Origin: Nocardia terrae
GTDB lineage: Bacteria > Actinomycetota > Actinomycetes > Mycobacteriales > Mycobacteriaceae
Length of the DNA stretch: 64,000 bases
Assembly: GCF_009760405.1 (NCBI RefSeq)
Contig: NZ_WRPP01000006.1
Coordinates: forward strand, 310,001-374,000
Direction: 5' to 3'
Shown: positions 32,833 to 41,059 of the stretch, in pieces
Layout of the letters: every line of letters starts with the position of its first letter
How positions within the stretch are numbered: position 1 is the stretch's first letter
Translations under genes and position numbers: made by a program
Notes under the pieces: model-generated
The model's database searches: none
What the model was told of the DNA's origin: nothing
Seen by the model: the letters and a program-made list of their open reading frames with translations, nothing else

Positions 32833-33272
32833 GCTTCTTCGTCGCCGACACATCGGCCGTCATCGCCGCTTACGACCGTGCCGCGGAACTGCACGAGCGG
32901 GCGCGCGAGTTCCTCTCCACCTCTGTTGCGGTCGTGTCGCCGCTGGTGCTGGATGAGGTCGATCATCTGCTCGTGGCGCGGTTCGGAAAGGACCGCCGCA
33001 CAGCCGATCTCGTCCTGGATGACTTGCTCACCTCGGCAGAGGAGGGTGCGGTGCTCGTGCCGGAGGTGGACCGTGATGACCTCCGAGTCGCCCAGAAGAT
33101 CATCGAGCAGTGTCGCGGCCTCCGCCTCGACCTGGCCGACGCGGTCACTGTCGTGCTCGCCGAGCGCTACCTCACCAATGACATATTGACGTTGGATGAG
33201 AAGGATTTTCGCGCTGTGCGGCCCCTGACGCCTGTTCATCCGTCGTTCCGGCTCTTGCTCCAGGGCGACTGA
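32829..33272 (+). CDS. VapC-type PIN-domain toxin, copy 2
   Basis: A 147-residue PIN toxin with all acidic active-site residues of copy 1 kept. The five differences are conservative (I5V, FGKNRR to FGKDRR, VPQVDR to VPEVDR, EQYRG to EQCRG, PAHPS to PVHPS). Both copies look intact, which argues for recent duplication or for selection on both. Confidence 0.9.
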   Translation: MSFFVADTSAVIAAYDRAAELHERAREFLSTSVAVVSPLVLDEVDHLLVARFGKDRRTADLVLDDLLTSAEEGAVLVPEVDRDDLRVAQKIIEQCRGLRLDLADAVTVVLAERYLTNDILTLDEKDFRAVRPLTPVHPSFRLLLQGD

Positions 33273-33600
33273 ACCGGCAGACAACCGCGGTCGGGTACCC
33301 CGTCGGCCAGCCCCGCCCGGTTCGTATGCTGGTCCGTATCGAGGTTGTCGATCACACCTTGTCCCGAGCTGATGGTGACCCGATGCGGCGCCATGGTGGC
33401 TGTGTGCCGGCTCGTTCCTGATCCCGCGCGCCCGGGGGCGGGACTGATGAGCCTGCGCGCCTGGCTGATCGGCATCCCTGAGGCTGCGGAATCCTGAGCG
33501 GTGTTCGCGATGGCGAATATCGTGAAACGCAACCGTTCAGGCGAAATATCCGGGTCGACCGGGCCTGTCGTGGAGTCGGAGTAGCGGCTGAGGAGGCGGG
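33273..33600. other. Gap with repeat C and the merR promoter region
   Basis: About 330 bases. The first third is the tail of the duplication unit with a shortened repeat (copy C). The rest has no convincing gene and must hold the promoter of the MerR-type gene. Confidence 0.5.
33288..33337. repeat. Island repeat, copy C (internally deleted)
   Basis: Copy C keeps both ends of the repeat (CGGTCGGGTACCCC and CCCGCCCGGTTCGTATGCTG) but lacks about 26-34 internal bases, so the micro-ORF is broken here. It follows vapC2 as copy B follows vapC1. Confidence 0.65.
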
Positions 33601-34029
33601 ATGCGGGAGCGCATGACGATCGGAGAGCTGTCCCGGCGGACCGGGGTGACGGTGAAAGCATTGCGTGAGTACACCGATCTGGGATTGATCTACTCTCTGG
33701 GCCGCAGTCCCGGCGGGTACCGGCTCTACGACACCGGCGCCCTGTTGTGCGTGCGGTTCATCAGCGAAATGCGAGCGATGGGACTGACCATCGCCGAAAT
33801 CCACGAACTTGCCGCCACATTCGATGAGCCGGGCACCGACACGGCGGTCGAGTCGCACCTGGAAAGGCTACTCGTGCGTTCACGCGCACGGCTGCGTGCA
33901 CGAATAGCGGCCGCGCGACAGATCCTGGACCGCATCGACGACTTCGAATACGATCTGCGGCGCCGAGCGAGCACGGATCCTCCGCACTGGATGGCTCGCC
34001 CCCAGAACACCGGCAGCGACCTGCCGTAG
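33601..34029 (+). CDS. MerR family transcriptional regulator
   Basis: A 142-residue regulator. The winged helix is MTIGELSRRTGVTVKALREY then TDLGLIYSLGRSPGGYRLYD, followed by the family text LCVRFISEMRAMGLTIAEIH and a dimerising coiled coil. No cysteines are in the C-terminal part, so it is not an obvious metal sensor. The start is ATG 33601 or ATG 33613. It could regulate the convergent PhyH gene or a distant target. Confidence 0.88.
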   Translation: MRERMTIGELSRRTGVTVKALREYTDLGLIYSLGRSPGGYRLYDTGALLCVRFISEMRAMGLTIAEIHELAATFDEPGTDTAVESHLERLLVRSRARLRARIAAARQILDRIDDFEYDLRRRASTDPPHWMARPQNTGSDLP

Positions 34030-34060
34030 ATTGCTGCCGGATGTCCTCGCGGTGGCGCGG

Positions 34061-34816
34061 TCAGCCGCCTACCCGTGGGTAACGCACCGGGTCGATCGGC
34101 TGGCCCGCGCGCATGGGGAGTGGATCGCTGCCGGGGACCGGACGATAGGTGGCGCCGGCGTCGGTGAAAGTGACCACGAATGCCAGCCGGATCTCGTCGG
34201 TGGAATTGGGTCCGGCCTCGTGTGCGGTGCGATTGTGATGGAAGGTGACGCCGCCCGCGCGCACGGGCACGGTGATTCGCGGATTCCATTGCAGGCCGGG
34301 CCAAGTGTCGATCAGATACGTGGCGAAGGCATCACCTCGAACCGTCTCGAAATCGGCGCGTTCGGGCCCCGGCCGACGGTGCGAACCGGGCAAGAAGGTC
34401 ATCGCGCCCCGTTGCACCGGTACGTCGACCAAGGCGATCCACGCGTTGAAGGTGAGAGCCGAATCCAGCAGGCTGAAGGTCATGTCCTCGTGGAGTCCGC
34501 TCGGGGTCGGTTCATGGGGCGGCTTGGCGAGGATCTCACCGCCCCACACCCGCAGCGGGCGGCCCGCGAGTCGCTCGGCGGCCGCGCCCAGGCGCGGATG
34601 TAGCGCGAGTTCACGCAGCGTCTCGTTCTTCTCCCACGCGTCGGTGGTGGCGATCAGCCCGACCTGCGCGGTGCGGTGGCGTGGATCGACGAACTGCTGC
34701 GCCGCCCGGCGATAGATGCCGATCTCGTCCTCGGTGAACAGTTCCGGAACAACGGTGAAGCCGTCCCGGTGGAACTGGTCGGCGTGCGTACCGTCGATGG
34801 GTATGGTCGTGGTCAT
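34061..34816 (-). CDS. Phytanoyl-CoA dioxygenase (PhyH) family oxygenase
   Basis: A 251-residue Fe(II)/2-oxoglutarate oxygenase. Iron ligands are the HxD pair in SGLHEDMTFSLLD and the distal histidine in TFHHNRTAHEAGPN; a 2-oxoglutarate-binding arginine is probably in STDEIRLAFVV. The N-terminus DQFHRDGFTVVPELFTEDEI is typical of the family. AGGAGG lies seven bases before the ATG. Substrates of this family are diverse, and the neighbours do not specify one. Confidence 0.88.
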   Translation of the reverse strand: MTTTIPIDGTHADQFHRDGFTVVPELFTEDEIGIYRRAAQQFVDPRHRTAQVGLIATTDAWEKNETLRELALHPRLGAAAERLAGRPLRVWGGEILAKPPHEPTPSGLHEDMTFSLLDSALTFNAWIALVDVPVQRGAMTFLPGSHRRPGPERADFETVRGDAFATYLIDTWPGLQWNPRITVPVRAGGVTFHHNRTAHEAGPNSTDEIRLAFVVTFTDAGATYRPVPGSDPLPMRAGQPIDPVRYPRVGG

Positions 34817-35207
34817 CGAAACCTCCTCGTGTCGAGATGATTTCGACCGTATGACTTACCCCCGGGGTGAGAGTCAACCCGCCATCCGCCGCCCGTTCGC
34901 CGTGGACGGTCATCGGGAATCACCGCCGAGGGTTGCCCGAACCCACCGCCCGAATCGTGATGTCGGGCCCGTCGACCAATACCGCCCGGTTCGTATGGTC
35001 CAGTCGCCGAGTTGGACCAGGTCGTCGATCACGCGCTGCACGAGATCGCCCACGGCCGCTTCGACCGCATTGCCTCTACCGCGGGTACTCGCGCAGCGCT
35101 TCATCGATGGCGCGATCACGAGACCGCCCGATGAGCCCGCCGCGCAACGTATCCGGCATGACGGACGATCAGGACGTGGCGGCGCGGGCGTGGGCGAGAG
35201 ACGCTCG
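34817..35207. other. Gap with repeat D and coding remnants
   Basis: About 390 bases without an intact gene. A minus-strand stretch at about 35010-35070 reads naturally (NAVEAAVGDLVQRVIDDLVQ) but breaks at repeat D. This looks like the decayed end of a lost gene. Confidence 0.45.
34928..35003. repeat. Island repeat, copy D (diverged)
   Basis: The most diverged copy. In the minus-strand micro-ORF frame it still reads HTNRAVLVDGPDITIRAVG, although many codons differ only at the third base (for example GTA/GTG, TTG/CTG, CCC/CCG, ATT/ATC). Similarity continues for about 20 bases past the stop codon, as in copy A. Confidence 0.65.
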
Positions 35208-35543
35208 TCAGGTGTCGGCGGATATCTCGCGGGGGCGAGTCAGGACGAAGCCGGACCCGGTGAGCACGGTCGCTATCAGGGCGTCGGCCAAGGCGGGACG
35301 ACGATAGCTGCGGTCCGCGACCGCCAGCGTGAACATCGACAGCGCGTGCAGGGCATCCACGGTGACGCCGAGGCGGGTGAGAGCGGGGCGACGGGACGTG
35401 AGCGCGGCTTGCACGATGTGGCGGGCGGCGAGAACACGTAGCGCGGCGACGAGTTCCGGTGGTGTCGTTCGCTCCGAGATACGCTGGGAGACAAGCGCAT
35501 ACACGGCGCCGAGTCCCAAGCGCGCAAGGGTGAACGTCCTCAT
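35208..35543 (-). CDS. Small hydrophobic hypothetical protein
   Basis: A 111-residue protein starting MRTFTLARLGLGAVYALVSQ, with hydrophobic segments near residues 5-20, 50-65 and 75-100. The ATG overlaps the stop of the upstream SDR gene by four bases, so the two are coupled. No family is recognised with confidence. Confidence 0.7.
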   Translation of the reverse strand: MRTFTLARLGLGAVYALVSQRISERTTPPELVAALRVLAARHIVQAALTSRRPALTRLGVTVDALHALSMFTLAVADRSYRRPALADALIATVLTGSGFVLTRPREISADT

Positions 35544-36556
35544 CGACGACTCCCGCGCAGGGCCCGGCTCGCGCTCGCCAGCAGGGCCGCGCCCGCCATT
35601 CTGCCGAGCAGCCCATGGTGCTGCGAGGCCCACAGTTGCAGGCTGTGGCCGGTGGATCGGTCGTCGAAGAGACCGTGCGCCCCATAGTCGTGGCCGCCGG
35701 GGCCGTCGGCGGGTTCCCACAGGTTGGCAGGCTGATCGGCCGGACGGGGGCGGTCGGTCTGCTGAGAGTCGAATCCGGTGCGCGCCAGGTAGCGGTCGAG
35801 TACGCCGGGGGCGATCGCATTGGCGATCAGCGTTCCCACGGTGCTGCCGCCGACCCAGTATTCCCGGCGTCGAGGATGGTCGGCCGCGTGAACCACTGCG
35901 TGCGCGGCGACTTCGGGTTGGTAGATCGGCGGGACCGGTTGCGCCTGACGCGGCAGCCGCGAGAGCACCCAGGAGAACTGGGGCGTATTGACCGCGGGCA
36001 TCTGGACCATGGTGACGTGCACTTTGCTCTTGTCGTGCAACAGTTCACAACGAAGCGCTTCGTGGAAGCCCTGGATGGCATGCTTCGACCCGCAGTAGGC
36101 GGTCTGCAGCGGGATTCCCCGGTAGGCGAGCGCCGAGCCGACCTGCACGATCGTGCCGTGTTCGCGCTCGCGCATGCGCCGCAGTGCCGTCATGGTCCCG
36201 TACACGAAACCGAGGTAGTTCACCTCGGTCACCCGCTTGAACTCCGCCGCCGTGATCTGCGCGAAGGTCGAGAACACCGAGGTGAAGGCGACATTCACCC
36301 AGACGTCGATCGGCCCGAACGCATCCTCGGTGGCCCTCGCCGCCGCCTCCACCTGCTCGGGATCCGACACATCCGTGGGCAAGACCAGCGATTGGCCGCC
36401 CGCCTTCTCGACATCGCGCGCCGCGCCGGTCAATCCTTGCTCGCCGCGAGCCAGCAACGCCACCTGGGCGCCGCGCGCACCGAAAGCCTCAGCGGTGGCC
36501 CGACCGATACCGCCCGAGGCTCCGGTGACCACCACAACCTGCCGTGTCTTCGTCAT
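35540..36556 (-). CDS. Short-chain dehydrogenase/reductase (SDR)
   Basis: A 338-residue SDR with an extended C-terminus. The cofactor motif is VVVVTGASGGIGRATAEAFG, with an NADP-type pocket, NVAFTSVFSTF in place of the NNAG motif, and the catalytic serine, tyrosine and lysine in QVGSALAYRGIPLQTAYCGS-KHA. The C-terminal 100 residues (YWVGGSTVGTLIANAIAPGV) are typical of a mycobacterial SDR subgroup. The ATG at 36556 is chosen because conservation begins there. The substrate is unknown. Confidence 0.9.
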   Translation of the reverse strand: MTKTRQVVVVTGASGGIGRATAEAFGARGAQVALLARGEQGLTGAARDVEKAGGQSLVLPTDVSDPEQVEAAARATEDAFGPIDVWVNVAFTSVFSTFAQITAAEFKRVTEVNYLGFVYGTMTALRRMREREHGTIVQVGSALAYRGIPLQTAYCGSKHAIQGFHEALRCELLHDKSKVHVTMVQMPAVNTPQFSWVLSRLPRQAQPVPPIYQPEVAAHAVVHAADHPRRREYWVGGSTVGTLIANAIAPGVLDRYLARTGFDSQQTDRPRPADQPANLWEPADGPGGHDYGAHGLFDDRSTGHSLQLWASQHHGLLGRMAGAALLASASRALRGSRR

Positions 36557-36805
36557 CTTCGCAGCTCCGATCGTGCAGCGTTGGTCCGACATGTCACCGA
36601 CGTACTTCCCCGGGAAGCCGCGGCCAAACGTGGGCCGACCGATGGATCTATTGCGTTGTCGCACTTCGGTTTCGGTGCTCGGCGGGGGTCGGATGCACCG
36701 TCTGGGCGAGACCACCCAGCCGGATCGAGGTCTGGAACGACATCGCGTGCACGAAGGTCTGACGACGGTCGGCGCGGATTCCGGGACACCCGGGGTCTGC
36801 GCCGA

Positions 36806-37546
36806 TCACATGGCCTCTTTGATTCCGTGTCGAATCAGCCAGACATTGGCGGGCCACGCGGTCGCGAATCCGATCACCATGCCGATCTGCATGAGAAACC
36901 AGTAGGTCACCGAATCCGGACGCAGATGCGGGTTCGGGAAGAACACGAAGCTCATCAACGCCATCCAGCCGAACAATCCGACCTCGAATGCGGTCAGCGA
37001 CAACACATCTGCCTTCGCGGCCCGGACCAACCCTTCCCTTACCCGCAGGCCGCGCATCGGCGCGATGGCCAAATATTGGAAGAGGATGCCCAGGGCCAGG
37101 GCGGCGAGATAGTCCCCGACGAACTCCGGCCAGAGCGCCCGCCCCAGCCACTCGACGCCGAGGGCGAAGACCGCGAACTCCGCGAGGATGTCGCCGAGAG
37201 TGCAACCCGCGCCGCAATGACCAACCCCGACCGCGATGACCGCCCAGCGCGGCTTGTCCCGCGGATCCTGTGTCCTGTTGTGCGCCAGCCACTTCGGTGA
37301 ATTCGTCCGACCGTATCGCCGGTAAGCCCACACGGCGATCGGCCCGAGGTACAGCGCGGTCACGGGCCACACCGCCTCCATGACCCGCATCCGCTGGCGA
37401 TATCCGCGCCCGAAGATGTCGTAGAGCACCACGACGGTGCCGGCCCCCGCGAGTAGCAGCGCAGACCACGCCAGCCAGTACAACCACACCGGGACCACTC
37501 CGCCTCCACGATCGTCCGACGACCTCGTATCCGGGCGGATGACCAT
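36806..37546 (-). CDS. DUF4396-type multi-span membrane protein
   Basis: A membrane protein of about 246 residues with six or seven hydrophobic helices. The conserved text AVGVGHCGAGCTLGDILAEF marks the DUF4396 group, seen next to copper-handling genes in some actinobacteria; its two cysteines and histidine could bind metal. The start is uncertain: ATG 37546, ATG 37567 or the GTG at 37498 that follows GGAGG. Confidence 0.75.
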   Translation of the reverse strand: MVIRPDTRSSDDRGGGVVPVWLYWLAWSALLLAGAGTVVVLYDIFGRGYRQRMRVMEAVWPVTALYLGPIAVWAYRRYGRTNSPKWLAHNRTQDPRDKPRWAVIAVGVGHCGAGCTLGDILAEFAVFALGVEWLGRALWPEFVGDYLAALALGILFQYLAIAPMRGLRVREGLVRAAKADVLSLTAFEVGLFGWMALMSFVFFPNPHLRPDSVTYWFLMQIGMVIGFATAWPANVWLIRHGIKEAM

Positions 37547-37712
37547 ATTCGAGAGGCCGAAACCCATGGGATTCTGAAGCATTCCGCGCGATGCACGTCC
37601 GGCCGTCCCCGCTTCCTCACGGCCGATCCAGCGCACAAACGCGGATCACGCATCGCTTCGACGACGACGGCGCGGCGCTCGTGCTGGCTCGTCTCGAACG
37701 AGAACAGCACGG

Positions 37713-37859
37713 TCACTCCGGCCCGTGCGCTGTCGAGTCCGGCGGTAGCCGCTGGCGATTCGACTCGGTCAAGGTTCGGTGCAAGGCGCTGACGATGCCG
37801 GAGATCACGGCGCCATCGAGGCCGAGCGGGCTGCCGATCGCCACGACGATCTGGTGTCC
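37713..37859 (-). pseudogene. Fragment of an HtrA-like trypsin-family protease
   Basis: The translated fragment GHQIVVAIGSPLGLDGAVIS followed by GIVSALHRTLT matches the loop and strand that precede the end of the protease domain in HtrA/DegP proteins (VVAIGSPLGL, SGIVSALNR). The catalytic triad is not in this piece, upstream sequence in frame is not protease-like, and it stops after 49 codons. It is the remnant of a deleted gene. Confidence 0.6.
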
Positions 37860-37922
37860 ATGACGATCTCGTCGCTCGCGAGTTCACCGCAGCAGCCCCA
37901 AATCGGTTGTGGCTCCTCGATA

Positions 37923-38222
37923 TCACTGAACATCGAATCGATGCGCGTCTTGCCGCTTGATGTGTGCGCGATCTGCCGCAAAGAATATGCGCTTCCCGCC
38001 GCCATGATCGTGCGCTTCTTGCCGCCACCGGAGTGGTTGCGAGCTGGAGCGCCGCCAACGAGTCGGCCGCTTGACCCTCAGTTGATTCGTTGCGGGCAGG
38101 TGGAGCGGTCGCGACCATCGGACACCGCTCACCTGGTCCGGCCGGGTACCCACGGCCCGGATGATCACGTCCGGCCCATCCACCAGCACCGCCCGGTTCG
38201 TATGCTGGTCCGTCAGGTCCAC
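37923..38222 (-). CDS. Micro-ORF E in repeat E, open to 99 codons
   Basis: The GTG-started frame of repeat E reads VDLTDQHTNRAVLVDGPD then VIIRAVGTRP and stays open for 99 codons, although the tail after about residue 35 is Arg/Ser-rich and not protein-like. The upstream flank of the GTG (CCTTCGAA) differs completely from that of copies A and B. Confidence 0.3.
   Translation of the reverse strand: MDLTDQHTNRAVLVDGPDVIIRAVGTRPDQVSGVRWSRPLHLPATNQLRVKRPTRWRRSSSQPLRWRQEAHDHGGGKRIFFAADRAHIKRQDAHRFDVQ
38139..38222. repeat. 84-nt island repeat, copy E
   Basis: Full-length copy of the repeat with the same boundaries as A and B, found 5.7 kb away without a vapBC pair. It is followed five bases later by a different but equally strong plus-strand terminator. 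Confidence 0.75.
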
Positions 38223-38226
38223 TTCG

Positions 38227-38265
38227 AAGGACCGGCTCACACTCATCGAGTGTGAGCCGGTCCTT
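38227..38265 (+). terminator. Very strong intrinsic terminator after repeat E
   Basis: A perfect 18-bp stem, AAGGACCGGCTCACACTC against its complement, with a three-base loop and a TTTGTATT tail on the plus strand. On the minus strand it lies just downstream of the oxygenase gene ending at 38292, so it may serve that gene too, though the T-tract is on the plus side. Confidence 0.8.
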
Positions 38266-38291
38266 TTTGTATTGATCGAGGCGGGCCGGGG

Positions 38292-39209
38292 TCAGCTTGC
38301 CGCTTGATTGGTCGCCGGGCGTAAGGAGCCGACGGCGCGTTGGTAGTTGTAGGCCAGCTCGTCCGAGATGGGGGTGTGGGTGGTCGGGTGGAGGAAGTCG
38401 CGGAGGTTGGTGCCGGTGCAGGCCGAATCCACATTGTGTGCGCCGCGGATGGCGGCGACGTCGCCGATGTGGACGGTGCGGAAGTCGATGGAGAAGCGGG
38501 TGACGCCGGAGGTGTTGGGGAGCGATGAGTGTAATTGGTTGCCGGAGAACATCATCAGGCCGCCGGGTTCGGGGAGGACAGTGACGGTCGGCTCGAGGTC
38601 GGCGGAGGGGTCGAGGATGCGGGGCTGGACACGGGTGTCCGCGCCGACGTGCTGGGCGGCGTTGAAGCGGGAGGTGCGGTTCCACTCGTCGTAGTCGTAG
38701 CAGTCGGAGGAGTTGAGCACCGGGGTGTCGAAGTAGCGGGGGTGGAAGCACATCGCGTTGAGCTCGGTCACCGGGAAGATGGGCAGCCACCAGTTGATCT
38801 GGTTGAACGGGGCCGAGTACCAGGTGTCGCGGTGGGCGTGGAAGACGTAGGAGATGCCGGTGGTCAGGTAGCCGTCGGAGGTCGAGGTGCGCAGGCGGGG
38901 CACGTCGAAGTACGTATTCTCGTCGCAGCCATGGGATTTCATGAGATCGGCGACCAGCTGTTTGGACCGCTCATGGTGGATGAAGCGCGGCTTGAGCGCC
39001 GCGAGGATCTCCACCATCCGCTCCACGGGTAGTTCGTGCTGGGCGGTCTGCGGATCCAGTGGGTCGAACGCCTCGGCGATGAGCTCCCGCGCGAAGTCCG
39101 TCAGCGCCCGGGAGGCCGCGTTGGCGGGGTAGGTGAGGACCGCTCCGTTGTACAGAAGTTCGCGCCGTTGATCATCGGTAACCTGCGGCGCGGAATACAC
39201 AATAGTCAT
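38292..39209 (-). CDS. Fe(II)/2-oxoglutarate-dependent oxygenase-like protein
   Basis: A 305-residue protein starting MTIVYSAPQVTDDQRRELL. The likely iron ligands are His and Asp in YVFHAHRDTWYSAPFNQIN and a distal histidine in GGLMMFSGNQLHSSLPNTSG, with the cosubstrate arginine in VTRFSIDFRTV. The tryptophan-rich NWWLPIFPVTE and the CFHPRYFDTP text recall phytanoyl-CoA-dioxygenase-like hydroxylases. The substrate cannot be assigned. The ATG at 39209 is chosen because residues further upstream are shadow sequence. Confidence 0.75.
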   Translation of the reverse strand: MTIVYSAPQVTDDQRRELLYNGAVLTYPANAASRALTDFARELIAEAFDPLDPQTAQHELPVERMVEILAALKPRFIHHERSKQLVADLMKSHGCDENTYFDVPRLRTSTSDGYLTTGISYVFHAHRDTWYSAPFNQINWWLPIFPVTELNAMCFHPRYFDTPVLNSSDCYDYDEWNRTSRFNAAQHVGADTRVQPRILDPSADLEPTVTVLPEPGGLMMFSGNQLHSSLPNTSGVTRFSIDFRTVHIGDVAAIRGAHNVDSACTGTNLRDFLHPTTHTPISDELAYNYQRAVGSLRPATNQAAS

Positions 39210-39365
39210 GACATTTTTCCTGCAGCTCAATCCAATCGGGGATCGGTGGCAGCGATGACTCGACCCCCCTGATGCTGCAGACGACGGTACCGGCACGGCC
39301 GCGCGTTGACGAGGGTCTTTCGGCGTGTGCTTGACGGCGGGTTGCTCGCGGCGCAGGGTGGGCGA

Positions 39366-40331
39366 ATGGGCGATGACGTGCGGGCCGGGTTGAAATTCTC
39401 CAGTCTCGACAGTCCGCTGTTCGATGGGGCCGAGGTCACCAAGGGCGATCTGATCGACTACCTGGAGGCGGTGGGGGAGCGGATGGTGCCCCCGCTGCGG
39501 GGGCGGCCGCTGTCGGTGGTGCGGGTGCGGCCGGGCCAGGAGCCGTTCATGCAGAAGAATCTGCCCAAGTACACGCCGGAGTGGGTGCATCGCGCGACCA
39601 TGTGGGCGGGTAGCTCGAAACGGGAGATCTCCTACGCGCTGTGCGATGACGTGCGGACGCTGCTGTGGTTCGGGAACCAGCGCGCGGTGGAGTACCACGT
39701 GACACTACTTTTCGCCGAGGGCCTGGCCGACTATTCCGGCAGCCCAACGCATCTCGTGCTCGACATCGATCCCGCGCCGGACGCGCCGTTCGCTCAGGCG
39801 GTGAGCGCCGCGGAGCTGATCCGGCAGGCCCTGGCGAACGACGGGCTGGCCGGCGCGGTGAAGACGAGCGGATCCAAGGGCGTGCACATCTTCGTCCCGG
39901 TTCGCCCGGGGGTCGATCTGGAGGACGCGGCCGCGGCCACGCGCGCCATCGCCGCCCGGGCCGAGCGCCTCGATCCGGAGCTGGCTACCACCGCCTTCAT
40001 TCGAGAAGACCGGGGCGGCAAGGTTTTCCTGGATTCGACGCGCGCGGGCGGCGCGACGGTCGTGTCTGTATACAGCCCACGTATCCGGCCGGGCGCGACC
40101 GTGTCGTTCCCGGTGAGCTGGTCGGATCTGCCGAGCGTCGACCCGCACGACTTCACCATCCGCACGGCCGCGAAACTGCTGGGCGATCGTGATCCGTGGT
40201 CGGAGCTCATGCCCGAACCACAAACTCTGCCAGGCGATTTGATCGCCGAAGGGCACACGATCCCGGTGGCCCGGGTGCAGGCCATGCACGAGGGCAAGCG
40301 CCGCGCCCGGGACCGGCGGAACACCCATTGA
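39366..40331 (+). CDS. Stand-alone LigD polymerase (PolDom/primase-like) protein
   Basis: A 321-residue archaeo-eukaryotic-primase-like polymerase of the type fused to LigD in non-homologous end joining. The metal motif is HLVLDIDPAPDAPF, followed by VKTSGSKGVHIFVPVRPG and a later acid in the GGKVFLDSTRAG text. No ligase or nuclease domain is attached and no ku gene is near. It could fill gaps at DNA ends with ribo- or deoxyribonucleotides. The ATG at 39366 precedes the first conserved residues. Confidence 0.85.
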   Translation: MGDDVRAGLKFSSLDSPLFDGAEVTKGDLIDYLEAVGERMVPPLRGRPLSVVRVRPGQEPFMQKNLPKYTPEWVHRATMWAGSSKREISYALCDDVRTLLWFGNQRAVEYHVTLLFAEGLADYSGSPTHLVLDIDPAPDAPFAQAVSAAELIRQALANDGLAGAVKTSGSKGVHIFVPVRPGVDLEDAAAATRAIAARAERLDPELATTAFIREDRGGKVFLDSTRAGGATVVSVYSPRIRPGATVSFPVSWSDLPSVDPHDFTIRTAAKLLGDRDPWSELMPEPQTLPGDLIAEGHTIPVARVQAMHEGKRRARDRRNTH

Positions 40332-40537
40332 CAGATGAACTGATCATGTGCTGACTGGTGAGTAGCCTATCAACGCTGCGTCACAGCGGTTTTCGATTCC
40401 TTGCTGTGCGGTCTTACCTGTTTCGAACATGTTCCGTGCGCATTGCGACCGATTCGCCACGGACAGAGGATTGTCTGGTCGCCACTGCATCGGCGCAGTG
40501 GACAACCATTCGAAGGGAAGAATTGGAGTAGTAGAAG

Positions 40538-41056
40538 ATGCCACAGGAAACCGCGGAAGCGACACGTGAGGGCACCGTGACCCAGCGGGATATCGACGTG
40601 TTCCAGATGCGTGTGGACGAGGCCCGGCAGGAAGCGCAGAACGCACGGCAGTACGCGCAGCAGGCGCAGAGCCTGGCCCGGCAGGCGCAGAACCAGGCGC
40701 GCCAGGTTCAGCACCAGGCGAATATGGCGCAGAGCGAGGCCAATCAGGCCAGCCAGCAGGCGCAGCAGGCGCGTCAGCAGGCCGGGCAGGCGCAGAACCA
40801 GGCGCAGCAGGCCCAGAACGAGGCCGACCGGGCGCAGAGCCAGGCCCAGCAAGCGCAGAACCAGGCCCAACAGGCCCAGAACGAGGCCACCCAGTCGCAG
40901 CAGAAGGCGCAGAACGCGCAGGATCAGGCCGATCAGGCCAATCAGCTGGCTCAGCAGGCCGACGATCAGGCCACCCGGGCGCAGGATCGCGCCAGTCAGC
41001 AGGAATTGCAGCTGCACCAGTTCCGCAGCCAGAGCAGGCAATTCCAGTCGCGATAG
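40538..41056 (+). CDS. Ala/Gln-rich repetitive coiled-coil protein
   Basis: A 172-residue protein. After a 25-residue start (MPQETAEATREGTVTQRDID) nearly everything is alanine, glutamine, asparagine and arginine in seven-residue repeats such as AQNQAQQ and AQNEADR, up to about residue 155. Alanines fall at heptad a/d-like positions, so a long single helix or an alanine-type coiled coil is expected. There is no signal peptide or membrane helix, so it is cytoplasmic. The gene is followed three bases later by a DUF3467 gene. The function is unknown; a spacer, scaffold or condensate-forming role is possible. Confidence 0.8.
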   Translation: MPQETAEATREGTVTQRDIDVFQMRVDEARQEAQNARQYAQQAQSLARQAQNQARQVQHQANMAQSEANQASQQAQQARQQAGQAQNQAQQAQNEADRAQSQAQQAQNQAQQAQNEATQSQQKAQNAQDQADQANQLAQQADDQATRAQDRASQQELQLHQFRSQSRQFQSR

Positions 41057-41059
41057 CTC

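Larger units (their letters stand above)
37547..38291. other. Decayed region with gene remnants
   Basis: About 740 bases with no intact gene. It holds the HtrA-like fragment (37713-37859), repeat E and a strong terminator. Another minus-strand stretch at about 37870-38000 reads naturally (LRQIAHTSSGKTRIDSMFSD) but leads nowhere. Confidence 0.5.

Noticed and set aside
36648..37487. A 279-codon minus-strand frame overlapping the DUF4396 gene
   Set aside because: It is the shifted shadow of the DUF4396 membrane protein; its own translation has no hydrophobic helices or domain.
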